A stretch of 64,000 bases of DNA, from assembly GCF_028416635.1 (NCBI RefSeq), contig NZ_CP114013.1, positions 434,001-498,000 on the forward strand. Reading direction: 5' to 3'. A model generated the notes under the pieces. It saw nothing but the letters and a program-made list of their open reading frames with translations. It was not told where the DNA came from and did no database searches. The position numbers and the translations under genes are program-made. The stretch comes from Baekduia alba (GTDB lineage: Bacteria > Actinomycetota > Thermoleophilia > Solirubrobacterales > Solirubrobacteraceae). Positions 25,057 through 33,267 of the stretch are shown here, in pieces. How positions within the stretch are numbered: the stretch's first letter is position 1; each line of letters begins with the position of its first letter.

Positions 25057-26004
25057 ATGGCGGGTAGGCGCATCGTGGGCGCGGACACCAGGCCGCTCTG
25101 GCGGCTGGGCACGATCGAGGAGCACGGCGAGCCGGTCACCGTGATCGAGCTCGACGGGCGGCTGCTGCGTCTCGAGGCGCTCGACGGCGCCTGGCCGGAC
25201 GGCCCGCGTGACGTGCTCGGGGCCCTCAGGCGCTGGGACGAGTGGGAGCCTGCGCTGTCGGCCGCCGTCTCGGCGTCTCCCGCCGCCGCCGGCTCGCTCG
25301 CGCTCGATGCGGTGACATGGCTGCCCCCGGTCCTCACGCCGTCCAAGCTCATCTGCGTAGGAGCGAACTATCGCGACCACCTCGAGGAGATGGACGCGAA
25401 GCTGACCAACACGGTGCCCTACGCCTTCCTCAAGCCCCCGAGCACCATGCTCGGCGGCGGCGGCGAGCTCCACGTTCCCGCCGGCGCCACGTGGATCGAC
25501 TGGGAGGCCGAGCTGATGATCGTCATCGGCCGCAGGATGCGCTTCGCGCGTGGGCCCGAGGCCCTCGCCGGCGTCGCCGGCTACATGATGTTCAACGACG
25601 TCTCGAACCGCGACTACATGGACAGCTGGCAGCCGGTCATCGGGATGGACTGGCTCCTGCACAAGGGCTGGGACGGGTTCGGCCCGGCCGGTCCGCTGAT
25701 CACCCCGTCACGGTTCGTCGGCGATCCCCAGCAGCTGGGGATCGAGCTGACCGTCAACGGGCAGGTCAAGCAGTCCTCGAGCACGTCGCGGATGATCTTC
25801 AGCGTTCAGGCGATCCTCGAGCACCTGACCTCGGTGCTCACGCTGGAGCCGGGCGACCTGATCTCCACCGGGTCGCCCGCCGGCGTGGGCTACGGCCGGA
25901 CACCACGCGAGCGTCTCGTGCCGGGAGACGAGGTCGTCGTCTCGATCGAGGGGCTCGGCCCGTCCCTCGTCACTCATGTCGTTGAATCGGAGGACTCTGA
26001 GTAA
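25057..26004 (+). CDS. fumarylacetoacetate hydrolase-family protein
   Basis: A 315-residue FAH-superfamily hydrolase/decarboxylase. The catalytic core is CVGANYRDHLEEM, then FLKPPSTMLG, the metal-binding DWEAELMIVIG, GYMMFNDVSNRDYMD, and the late STGSPAGVGYGRTP. Members hydrolyse C-C bonds of acylpyruvates or act on hydroxymuconate products after ring cleavage. It is translationally coupled to the extradiol dioxygenase gene (TAATG overlap), so they probably work in one meta-cleavage branch. A GTG at 25030 would add nine residues; neither start has a clear ribosome site. Confidence 0.85.
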   Translation: MAGRRIVGADTRPLWRLGTIEEHGEPVTVIELDGRLLRLEALDGAWPDGPRDVLGALRRWDEWEPALSAAVSASPAAAGSLALDAVTWLPPVLTPSKLICVGANYRDHLEEMDAKLTNTVPYAFLKPPSTMLGGGGELHVPAGATWIDWEAELMIVIGRRMRFARGPEALAGVAGYMMFNDVSNRDYMDSWQPVIGMDWLLHKGWDGFGPAGPLITPSRFVGDPQQLGIELTVNGQVKQSSSTSRMIFSVQAILEHLTSVLTLEPGDLISTGSPAGVGYGRTPRERLVPGDEVVVSIEGLGPSLVTHVVESEDSE

Positions 26005-26903
26005 TGGCACACCTGGGCATCGACCGCCTTCACTACATCGCGATGCGGACGCCCGACCCCGAGGCGGCCGCGCACTTCGCCGAGGAGCACATGGGGCTCA
26101 CGCTCGTCCAGCGCGACGGGGCGGGCCGCCACTACCTGGCCGCCCACGGCCTCGACCGGTACTCGCTGGTCTACACGCCCGGCGAGTCCGGGATCGACCA
26201 CGTCTCGTACCTCGTCCGGGAGCAGGCGGCGCTCGACCGGGCGCAGGAGAGCCTGGCGGCGTCCGGCGTGGCCGCGGAGCGGGTCGACGAGTCCGATCTC
26301 TGGCACCACGCGCCCGCGGTGCGCTTCCAGACGCCCAGCGATGCGACGATCGAGCTGACGACGGGGGTCAACGTCGACCTGCCGATGGCGTGGAACGTCC
26401 GCCGGCCGCCCGTCGACCCCGCGCCGATCAGCCTGGACCACGTGATCCTGCGCGCGACCGACGTGGAGGCGTCCGTCGCGTTCGCGAGCGACGTCATGGG
26501 CCTCAAGGTGTCGGGCCGGATCGTCGCTCCCGACGGGGTCCCGTTCATCACCTTCTTCCGTTCCCACACGCTCTATCACTGCTATGGCGTCGCGCACTCC
26601 GAGTACGACGGCCTGAACCACCTGCAGTTCACGCTCAAGAACGATCCCGCGGTGATCGCCGCGCACGCGCGCGTCAAGGAGACGGCAGGCGATCAGCTGA
26701 TCTGGGGCCCGCTCCGCCACGGCTGCGGCCAGAACGTCGTCTTCTACTTCTTCGACGCAGCAGGCAACGTGATCGAGTACTCGGCCGAGGAGGAGGTCAT
26801 CCTCAACGAGGACACCTACGAGGTGATCTCCTGGCCGATCGACGAGAACCCCCGCGGGGTCAACGAGTGGAGCCTGGAGGGGCCTCCCGCGTCGATGCGA
26901 TAG
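26004..26903 (+). CDS. extradiol ring-cleavage dioxygenase (VOC, two-domain)
   Basis: A 299-residue type I extradiol dioxygenase with two VOC modules (about residues 5-125 and 140-270). The Fe(II) triad in the second module is visible as LDHVILR (His), LNHLQFT (His) and GNVIEYSAE (Glu), the usual 2-His-1-carboxylate set. It should cleave a catechol-like ring next to the hydroxyls. It overlaps the FAH-family stop by one base and is preceded by GGAGG inside that gene. The alcohol dehydrogenase gene follows 67 bases later. Confidence 0.85.
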   Translation: MAHLGIDRLHYIAMRTPDPEAAAHFAEEHMGLTLVQRDGAGRHYLAAHGLDRYSLVYTPGESGIDHVSYLVREQAALDRAQESLAASGVAAERVDESDLWHHAPAVRFQTPSDATIELTTGVNVDLPMAWNVRRPPVDPAPISLDHVILRATDVEASVAFASDVMGLKVSGRIVAPDGVPFITFFRSHTLYHCYGVAHSEYDGLNHLQFTLKNDPAVIAAHARVKETAGDQLIWGPLRHGCGQNVVFYFFDAAGNVIEYSAEEEVILNEDTYEVISWPIDENPRGVNEWSLEGPPASMR

Positions 26904-26970
26904 GGCTGTCGGTGAGCGACGCTGGAGGAGAGATGTCGTGCCCGCCGGTTCGAGGAGAGGGTGAGCGGAG

Positions 26971-28041
26971 ATGAAGGCTGTCGTCGTCGAGGAGCACGGT
27001 GGTCCGGAGGTGCTGCGCTACAAGGACGTCCCCGACCCGCAGCCGGGTCCCGGGGAGGTCGTGATCCGCGTGCGCGCGCTGACCGCCAACCCGGGTCCCG
27101 ACGTGCTGACGCGCGAGGGGCGCTTCGGGCTGCCGGGGTTCGAGCTTCCGCACGTCGGCGGCAGCGACCCGGCGGGTGAGGTCGTCGCCGTGGGCGAAGG
27201 GGTGACCTCGCCTGCGGTCGGCGATCGCGTCGTCGTCTACCCGATCCTCTCGTGCGGAGACTGCGATGCGTGCCGGCGCGGCGCGGGAGGGCCGTACTGC
27301 CGGCGGTGGCGGCTGTGGGGTGCGCAGACGTGGGGCGGTCGCGCCGAGTACGCGCGCCTGCCGGCGAGCAACGCCGTCGCGCTCCCCGACGGCGTCTCCT
27401 TCGAAGCGGCCGCGGCCGCGGCCCTCTCCTACAACACGACCTGGCACGGGGTCGTCGATCGCGGCCGGCTGTCCGCTGAGGACACGCTGCTCGTCACCGG
27501 CGCCGCCGGTGGCTGCGGCGTCGCCGCGATCCAGATCGGGCGGCTGTTCGGCGCGAGGGTCATCGCGATCAGCGGGGCCGAGTGGAAGCGCGTGCGGGCG
27601 GTGGAGATCGGGGCCGATCACGCGTTCGACTCGCGCGACCCGGACTGGCCCCGGCAGGTGCGCGAGGTCACCGACGGGCGCGGAGCGTCGATCGTGCTCG
27701 ACAGCGTCGGCGACGCGTCGTGGCCGCTGAGCACGTCGTGCCTGGATCACGGTGGGCGTTTCCTGTGCTGCGGCACCACGACGGGCTCGGCGATGGCGTT
27801 CGACGCGCGCGAGATGTACCGCAAGCTGATCGCGATGCACTTCTGGCACAACGGGACGAAGCCGGGCATGGAGACACTGCTCTCGCACGTCGCCGCCGGC
27901 GAGATCGATCCGGTGATCGACAGCCGCTTCGCGCTGGAGGACACTGCCGAGGCCGAGCGCAAGCTCGCCGCGCAGGATCACTTCGGCAAGATCGTCCTGC
28001 TGCCGCCCGCCCCGGGCGGCGCGTCCGCGAGCCGGCGCTGA
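26971..28041 (+). CDS. zinc-type alcohol dehydrogenase/quinone reductase-like MDR protein
   Basis: A 356-residue medium-chain dehydrogenase. The structural zinc lobe is CGDCDACRRGAGGPYC (four Cys), the Rossmann motif is VTGAAGGCGVAAIQIG, and GGSDPAGEVVAVG replaces the usual GHE zinc-site segment, so the catalytic zinc may be absent as in quinone-oxidoreductase-like members. It should reduce or oxidise an alcohol, aldehyde or enone with NAD(P)H. AGGAGAGGG precedes the ATG. Probably co-transcribed with the two upstream catabolic genes. Confidence 0.85.
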   Translation: MKAVVVEEHGGPEVLRYKDVPDPQPGPGEVVIRVRALTANPGPDVLTREGRFGLPGFELPHVGGSDPAGEVVAVGEGVTSPAVGDRVVVYPILSCGDCDACRRGAGGPYCRRWRLWGAQTWGGRAEYARLPASNAVALPDGVSFEAAAAAALSYNTTWHGVVDRGRLSAEDTLLVTGAAGGCGVAAIQIGRLFGARVIAISGAEWKRVRAVEIGADHAFDSRDPDWPRQVREVTDGRGASIVLDSVGDASWPLSTSCLDHGGRFLCCGTTTGSAMAFDAREMYRKLIAMHFWHNGTKPGMETLLSHVAAGEIDPVIDSRFALEDTAEAERKLAAQDHFGKIVLLPPAPGGASASRR

Positions 28042-28090
28042 GGCGCCCGGAGGCGCTCGACGGAGCCTGGGGCTCATAGGTCCATGTTTT

Positions 28091-28109
28091 CGTCGCGCCT
28101 GGCGCGACG
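28091..28109. terminator. hairpin after the dehydrogenase gene
   Basis: CGTCGCGC and GCGCGACG form a perfect 8-bp stem with a 3-base loop, 50 bases after the dehydrogenase stop. There is no U tract on the plus side; TTTT precedes the stem instead. It may end or slow transcription before the AhpD-like gene. Confidence 0.35.
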
Positions 28110-28205
28110 TAGGGGCAGACGCGCCACGGCGCCACGGCGAGAGAGCCGAGTCGCGCGCGCGTCGACGACAGCCCCATTGATGAAGTCAATGAAATGGAGA
28201 AGCCG

Positions 28206-28697
28206 ATGAAAGCACGAATGAAGAGCCCGGCGATGGCGGTTCCGGACGCCTTTCAGGCGCTGACGAAGCTCCGCGCGTCGTTCAGCGATGCCGGGATCCC
28301 CGAGACCACCCACTACCTCGTGCACCTGCGCGCGAGCCAGATCAACGGCTGCGGCGTGTGCGTCGACATGCACACGCGCGAGCTCAAGCTCGCCGGCGAG
28401 CCGGACGCGCGCATCTTCACCGTCAGCGCGTGGCGCGAGGTGCCGTACTTCACCGACGCCGAGCGCGCCGCGCTGGCGCTGGCCGAGGCCGCGACTCGGC
28501 TCGCGGATCGCCCCGACGCGGTTCCCGACGAGGTGTGGGACGAGGCCGCCAAGCACTACGACGAACGGCAGCTCGCCGCGCTCGTGCTCTCGATCGCGAC
28601 GATCAACGCGTGGAACACGCTGAACGTGGCGACGCGGCAGATCGGTGGCGACTGGGTCGAGCGGTTGATCGCGCAGCCGGCGGGAGCAGGGTCATGA
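28206..28697 (+). CDS. AhpD/CMD-family alkylhydroperoxidase-like protein
   Basis: A 163-residue helical protein of the carboxymuconolactone decarboxylase/AhpD family. The redox motif is NGCGVCVDMHTRELK (CxxC with following His), preceded by HYLVHLRASQ and followed by FTDAERAALALAEAATRL. AhpD-type proteins reduce peroxides through the CxxC pair. GGAG sits eight bases before the ATG at 28206, so that start is preferred over ATG 28194. It overlaps the cupin gene by four bases (ATGA), indicating coupling. Confidence 0.85.
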   Translation: MKARMKSPAMAVPDAFQALTKLRASFSDAGIPETTHYLVHLRASQINGCGVCVDMHTRELKLAGEPDARIFTVSAWREVPYFTDAERAALALAEAATRLADRPDAVPDEVWDEAAKHYDERQLAALVLSIATINAWNTLNVATRQIGGDWVERLIAQPAGAGS

Positions 28698-29170
28698 GCG
28701 GGCCGACGCCGGACGTCAGCCCGGCGGAGGGCCCTCAGTGGTGGTACGGCGGCCACATGGAGGTCAAGGTCCGCGCCGAGGACACCGGTGGCGCCCTCGG
28801 CGTCGCCGAGGGGTTGTTCACCTATAAGGGTTACGGACCGCCGCTGCACGTCCACAGCCGCGAGGACGAGACCATCTGCGTACTCGAGGGGCAGATCCGC
28901 TTCCGCGTGGGCGACGACGAGTTCGTCGCTGGTCCAGGCACCTGCGTCTGGCAGCCGCGGGGCGTGCCGCAGGCCTTCAGCGTCGAGTCCGAGAGCGCGC
29001 GGGCGTTGATCATCTTCACGCCCGGCGGCATCGAGCGCATGTTCGAGGACGGCGGCGTGCCCGTCGCGGAGTCGGCCGAGCCGCCGGCCCAGCCGCAGCC
29101 CGACGCGGACACCATGGCGGCGCTCGCGACGCAGCTCGGGTTCGAGTTCGTCGGACCGCGGCTCGGGTAA
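28694..29170 (+). CDS. cupin-domain protein
   Basis: A 158-residue single-cupin protein. Motif 1 is GPPLHVHSREDETICVLEGQ (metal ligands H, H, E) and motif 2 is GPGTCVWQPRGVPQAF, where the last His of the usual motif is replaced. It looks like quercetinase-type or storage-cupin-like small dioxygenase/isomerase proteins; activity unknown. It shares an ATGA overlap with the AhpD-like gene, and a strong hairpin follows, so the two form a short operon. Confidence 0.8.
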   Translation: MSGPTPDVSPAEGPQWWYGGHMEVKVRAEDTGGALGVAEGLFTYKGYGPPLHVHSREDETICVLEGQIRFRVGDDEFVAGPGTCVWQPRGVPQAFSVESESARALIIFTPGGIERMFEDGGVPVAESAEPPAQPQPDADTMAALATQLGFEFVGPRLG

Positions 29171-29177
29171 CCGCGCG

Positions 29178-29216
29178 CGAGACCGGTGGCCCGCGCGTCG
29201 AGCGCCGCCGGTCTCG
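29178..29216 (+). terminator. hairpin terminator after the cupin gene
   Basis: A 13-bp stem (CGAGACCGGTGGC at 29178-29190 with GCCGCCGGTCTCG at 29204-29216, one G-U pair) begins eight bases after the cupin stop. There is no U tract, as is common in high-GC genomes. Confidence 0.6.
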
Positions 29217-29316
29217 CCCCACCTGCGCCGCAGCGTCGGGTCCTTTCGGGCGGCGCAGGCGATCTTCCGTCGCGACTCGAGGATGAGGCGCTGGCCAGAG
29301 GTCCGCGGCGACATAA

Positions 29317-29324
29317 GTCACTGC
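29317..29324 (+). promoter_or_regulatory. GTCACTGC motif, copy 2
   Basis: AAGTCACTGCG, identical over 11 bases to 24931-24941, lies 103 bases before the first importer's binding-protein gene. Confidence 0.35.
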
Positions 29325-29382
29325 GGTCGTGTTCCGGGTGGTCGTACGGTCGGCACGTACCAGCCACGCCGCCCTGCGCAGC

Positions 29383-29400
29383 GTGACTGGTGACAGTCAC
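29383..29400. promoter_or_regulatory. perfect inverted repeat before the first importer operon
   Basis: GTGACTG-GTGA-CAGTCAC is a perfect 7-bp inverted repeat with a 4-base centre. It ends 26 bases before the ATG of the binding protein. It is placed as an operator between promoter and gene, or as an mRNA hairpin before the ribosome site AGGAGGAGAG. Confidence 0.5.
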
Positions 29401-29426
29401 TTCGCACCGCAAGAGGAGGAGAGTCG

Positions 29427-30572
29427 ATGCTGAGTAAGGTTCGCGTGCCGCTGCTGGCGGTGATCGCGATGCTCGCCCTGGTCGTTGCCGCGACGGCGGG
29501 CTGCGGCGATTCCAGCGATGGAAACAGTGCCACGGCGGCCGCGGCGGAGCCGGCGGACGTCGAGGCGGCCCAGGCAGTGGTGACCAAGGCCGAGGGGCCG
29601 ACGCCCTTCCCGGTCGAGCAGCCATTGAAGAAGAAGCTGCGTCCGGACCAGAAGCTCGGCTTCCTGCAGTGCGCGACCCCCTTCTGCGGGCTCTTCGCGC
29701 AGCTGTACGGGGTCGGGACGAAAGCGATGGGCATCTCGCCGGTCCAAGCCGTCAAGGCGGGTCACTCGGCCGACGACATCCAGACCGCTCTGTCGTCGAT
29801 CGCGGCCAAGCGACCCTCAGCTCTGCTCCTGCCCGGCCTCAACGTCAGCTCGCTCGGCAACGGCCTCTCGACGTTCAAGGACGCCGGGATCCCGGTTGCC
29901 GCGATCGCCGTCATGGCTGGTCCGGAAGTGGGCATCGACGCGGTCTCGGCCGGCCCGGCCAACTTCCAGGCCGCCGGCCGCACCCTCGCCGACTGGGCGA
30001 TCGTCGAAGCGAAGGGCAAGGCCAACATCGGCTGGTACGGCATTCCCGAGCTGGACTTCACCAAGGTCGAGCGGGAGGCGTTCGAGGTCGAGCTGAAGAA
30101 GAACTGCCCGTCGTGCGAGGTCCGCTCCGTGGACATCCCGATCGCCACGGTCGGCTCCACCGCTCCGAGCCGGATCGTCAGCGATCTCCAAGCCCACCCC
30201 GACACCAACGTCATCCTGTTCCCGGCGTTCGAGACGGCGACCGGCCTTCCCGCGGCGCTGAGAACGGCCGGGATCGACGTGAAGATCGCCGGTACCGGCC
30301 CCACGCCGGGCAACCTGCAGGACCTCAAGACGGGCGGCTTCGACGCCGCCGTCGTCCAGGACGTCGGCGTGATGGTCTTCACGCAGCTGGACGAGGCCGT
30401 CCGCCTGGCCACCGGGCAGCCGCTGACGCCGAACGAGAGAACCCTGCCGACGCCGTACCAGCTCATCACCAAGGAGGACCTGCCTGACGACGTCAGCAAG
30501 GGCTTCTCGATCTATCCGGACTTCGTCGAGCGGTTCGGAAAGCTCTGGTCCGGGGCGCGGGCGACCGGCTGA
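29427..30572 (+). CDS. ABC importer substrate-binding lipoprotein (system 1)
   Basis: A 381-residue periplasmic-binding-protein-like lipoprotein. The signal peptide is LAVIAMLALVVAATAGC with lipobox ATAGC. The mature protein resembles the ribose/galactose-type (peripla_BP_4) fold: QKLGFLQCATPFCGLFAQLY, ALLLPGLNVSSLGNGL, FDAAVVQDVGVMVFTQLDEA. Sugar binders of this class share the fold, but the catabolic neighbourhood suggests an aromatic or other small organic ligand. It is paralogous to the binding protein at 44942 (shared SDLQAHPDT, ALRTAGID and the P-x-L-D-F segment). First gene of a three-gene importer operon. Confidence 0.88.
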   Translation: MLSKVRVPLLAVIAMLALVVAATAGCGDSSDGNSATAAAAEPADVEAAQAVVTKAEGPTPFPVEQPLKKKLRPDQKLGFLQCATPFCGLFAQLYGVGTKAMGISPVQAVKAGHSADDIQTALSSIAAKRPSALLLPGLNVSSLGNGLSTFKDAGIPVAAIAVMAGPEVGIDAVSAGPANFQAAGRTLADWAIVEAKGKANIGWYGIPELDFTKVEREAFEVELKKNCPSCEVRSVDIPIATVGSTAPSRIVSDLQAHPDTNVILFPAFETATGLPAALRTAGIDVKIAGTGPTPGNLQDLKTGGFDAAVVQDVGVMVFTQLDEAVRLATGQPLTPNERTLPTPYQLITKEDLPDDVSKGFSIYPDFVERFGKLWSGARATG

Positions 30573-30573
30573 G

Positions 30574-32133
30574 ATGAGCCCGCTGGACGAGATCAGGAAC
30601 GACGCAGCAGGCGAGCCGGGTGCTCGCCTGCTGCAGGTCGAGCGGTTGTCGAAGTCGTTTCCCGGGGTCAAGGCGCTCGACGACGTGGCGCTCCACGTCA
30701 CCGCCGGCGAGATCGTCGCCGTCGTTGGGCAGAACGGGTCGGGGAAGTCGACGCTCGTCAAGGTGCTCGCCGGGATCTACGACGCCGATCCGGGCGCGAG
30801 GATCGAGCACCGCGAGCTTCGGTTCATCCACCAGGACCTCGGCCTCGTGCCGGGGCTCTCGACGATCGAGAACCTCGACATCGGAAACCCGCTCGGCTCA
30901 CGCGGACTGCTGCCGTTCCCGCGGCGAGACGAACGCGCTCGCGCCCAGCGGGCCATCCGTCGCTTCGGCGGCGACTTCGACGTGACCAAGCCGGTGGCGG
31001 ATCTGGCCGCGGCGGAGCGCGCGGTGGTCGCCATCGCTCGCGCGATGAGCGACTGGTCGCCGCCGGACGGCGTGCTCCTGCTCGACGAGCCGACGGCTGC
31101 GCTCGGAGGGGAGGAGGTGGACAAGCTGTTCGAAGCCGTCCGACGGGTGGCGAGCGAGGGCGCGGGGGTCGTGTTCATCTCCCACCGGCTCGACGAGGTC
31201 CTGGGGCTCTCCGATCGTCTCGTCGCATTGCGGGACGGGCGCGTGGTCGCCGCCGTCCCCTCGTCCGAGGTCGATCACGACGGCCTGGTGAGGATCATCG
31301 CCGGGCGCGAGGTCGCCGCGGTGAAGATCAAGCATCACCGGACGGACGCGGTGGCACTGAGAGCGGAGGGCCTCGTCACCGAGACGCTGTCGGGTCTCGA
31401 CTTCGAAATTCGCGCAGGGGAGATCCTCGGCATCACCGGCCTGCTCGGATCGGGACGCGAGGAGGTCGCGGCAACGGTCTTCGGCGCCACGGCGCGCAGC
31501 GCCGGCGCCGTCACCGTGGGGGGCGAACCGGTCCCGGCCGGGGACATCGCGCTCAGCGTTCGGCGCGGTCTCGCGTACGTTCCCGCCGATCGGCTGCGTC
31601 AGGGCGCGGTGATGACCGTGAGCGCGCGCGAGAACCTGACGCTGCCGATGTTGGGCCCGCTGCGGCGCGCCTTCGGCCGTCTGGACCGCGCCGCCGAGCG
31701 GCGCGAGGCGCGCGAGTGGGTCGACCGCGTCGGCTTGCACCCGCCGGTGGCCGAACGCGCCCTGGGGCTGTTCTCCGGCGGCAACCAGCAGAAGTTCGTC
31801 ATGGCCAAGTGGCTGCGCACCGGGCCGCGGACGCTGCTGCTCGACGAGCCGACCCAGGGCGTCGACGTCGGCGCCAAGGCGGCGATCTACGGCCTGATCG
31901 ACGAGGTCGCAGAATCCGGTGCCGGGGTCCTGGTGTCGTCTTCCGACGTCAAGGAGCTGATGACGTTGTGCGATCGGGTCCTCGTGCTGCGCGATGGGCG
32001 CGTGGCCGCCGAGCTCGACCGCTGGCAGCTCACCGAGGCACGTCTCGTCAGCGAGAGCCTCGGGCTCTTGGAGGACCCGTCGCTTCAACCGAATGGAGGT
32101 GAGCCCCGTGCAGGTACTGCGCTCGGTGGCTGA
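30574..32133 (+). CDS. ABC importer ATPase, two ATP-binding domains (system 1)
   Basis: A 519-residue RbsA/MglA-type double ATPase. Domain 1 has Walker A GQNGSGKST, the weak signature DLAAAERAVVAIARAM, and Walker B LLLDEPTAAL. Domain 2 has a degenerate Walker A (LLGSGREEVA), the strong signature LFSGGNQQKFVMAKWL and Walker B LLLDEPTQGVDVGAKA. This asymmetry is normal for carbohydrate-type (CUT2) importers. The ATG at 30574 comes directly after the binding-protein stop (TGAG-ATG), indicating coupling. The permease gene overlaps its 3' end. Confidence 0.93.
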   Translation: MSPLDEIRNDAAGEPGARLLQVERLSKSFPGVKALDDVALHVTAGEIVAVVGQNGSGKSTLVKVLAGIYDADPGARIEHRELRFIHQDLGLVPGLSTIENLDIGNPLGSRGLLPFPRRDERARAQRAIRRFGGDFDVTKPVADLAAAERAVVAIARAMSDWSPPDGVLLLDEPTAALGGEEVDKLFEAVRRVASEGAGVVFISHRLDEVLGLSDRLVALRDGRVVAAVPSSEVDHDGLVRIIAGREVAAVKIKHHRTDAVALRAEGLVTETLSGLDFEIRAGEILGITGLLGSGREEVAATVFGATARSAGAVTVGGEPVPAGDIALSVRRGLAYVPADRLRQGAVMTVSARENLTLPMLGPLRRAFGRLDRAAERREAREWVDRVGLHPPVAERALGLFSGGNQQKFVMAKWLRTGPRTLLLDEPTQGVDVGAKAAIYGLIDEVAESGAGVLVSSSDVKELMTLCDRVLVLRDGRVAAELDRWQLTEARLVSESLGLLEDPSLQPNGGEPRAGTALGG

Positions 32134-33187
32134 CAAGGCACAAGACGCCCCCGTCGTCGGGCGATCGCCGGAGCCCGCCGTGGGCGCCCGCGTTCGCCAG
32201 GCGCTGTCGTTTCGCAGGTGCAGCGGGGTCTACATCTTCATCGCGCTGTTCGTCCTGTACTCGATCTGGGTGCCCGACACCTTCCTCCGCGGCGACACGT
32301 TCAGGACGCTCCTGGACGACCAGTCGATCACCGCGCTCACCGCGATCGCCCTCGTCATCCCGTTGTCGGCGGGGACGTTCAACCTGGCGATCGGGGCGCA
32401 GGTCGGCGTGGCCTCGATCATCTCCGCTTGGCTGCTCTCGAAGCAGAACCTGTCGATCCCGGTCACCGTCGTCCTCACCCTGCTGAGCGGAGCGGCCGTC
32501 GGCCTGGTCGCCGGCCTGCTCATCGTCCGCACGCACATCGATTCGTTCATCGCCACCCTCGGCCTCTCGTCGGTCCTCGTCGCGATGACGTCCTGGATCT
32601 CCGACGGACAGCAGATCCTCGACCTCGGCGCGAACTTCCAGAAGCTCGGCACCGGGGAGCTGATCGGGATGACGTATCCGGTCTGGTTCCTGGCCGCGGT
32701 CGTGGTCGTGGTGTGGTACGTGCTCGAGCGCACGCCGGCAGGCCGCCGCGTGTACGCGACGGGCGGAAACCTCGAAGCCGCCCGGCTCGCCGGCGTTCGC
32801 ACGTCGACCGTCGTCGTCCTGACGCTCATCGCCTGCGGCGTGATCGCCGCTGCGGCCGGAACCCTGGTCTCGTCGCGACTGGCCACCGGCGATCCCACGA
32901 CCGGGCCCGCGTACCTGCTGCCGGCCTTCGCGGCCGCGTTCCTCGGATCCACGCAGTTCCGAGGGGGCCGGTTCAACGTGCTGGGGACGGTGTTCGCGGT
33001 CTACCTCCTCGCCCTGGGGGTCAAGGGACTGCAGCTCGGCGGCGCTCCCGTCTGGATCCCCGACCTCTTCAACGGAGCGGCGCTGCTCCTCGCCGTCGGC
33101 CTGGCCAAGCGCCAGGGCACGCTCGGTGCGAGCCCGCTCCTGCGCTGGCGGCGCAGGCCGCCCGATCCGGGCGGCCCCTCGGCGTAG
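32108..33187 (+). CDS. ABC importer permease (system 1)
   Basis: A 359-residue BPD_transp_2-type permease with about nine membrane helices (IFIALFVLYSIW, ALTAIALVIPLSAGTFNLAIG, VWFLAAVVVVVWYVLE, TVVVLTLIACGVIAAAAG). It has the family segment ATGGNLEAARLAGVRT that contacts the ATPase, and SRLATGDPTTGPAYLLPAFAAAFLG. The GTG at 32108 is chosen because GGAGGTGA lies five bases before it; the ATG at 32093 overlaps that ribosome site. It overlaps the ATPase gene by 26 bases. Partner of the binding protein and ATPase just upstream. Confidence 0.9.
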   Translation: MQVLRSVADKAQDAPVVGRSPEPAVGARVRQALSFRRCSGVYIFIALFVLYSIWVPDTFLRGDTFRTLLDDQSITALTAIALVIPLSAGTFNLAIGAQVGVASIISAWLLSKQNLSIPVTVVLTLLSGAAVGLVAGLLIVRTHIDSFIATLGLSSVLVAMTSWISDGQQILDLGANFQKLGTGELIGMTYPVWFLAAVVVVVWYVLERTPAGRRVYATGGNLEAARLAGVRTSTVVVLTLIACGVIAAAAGTLVSSRLATGDPTTGPAYLLPAFAAAFLGSTQFRGGRFNVLGTVFAVYLLALGVKGLQLGGAPVWIPDLFNGAALLLAVGLAKRQGTLGASPLLRWRRRPPDPGGPSA

Positions 33188-33195
33188 GTACCTAC

Positions 33196-33203
33196 GTCAC
33201 TGC
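33196..33203 (+). promoter_or_regulatory. GTCACTGC motif, copy 3
   Basis: The core GTCACTGC recurs nine bases after the permease stop and 65 bases before the intradiol dioxygenase start, in the same orientation as the other two copies. Confidence 0.35.
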
Positions 33204-33267
33204 CGGGCGGCGGCGCATCGGCGATGGTTCGGCGGGTCCCGCAAGGATGGTCCCGGAAGGAGAAGCA

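Noticed and set aside
28081-28110. Canonical rho-independent terminator with U tract after the dehydrogenase
   Set aside because: The hairpin is real but the T run precedes rather than follows it on the plus strand; kept only as a weak hairpin feature.
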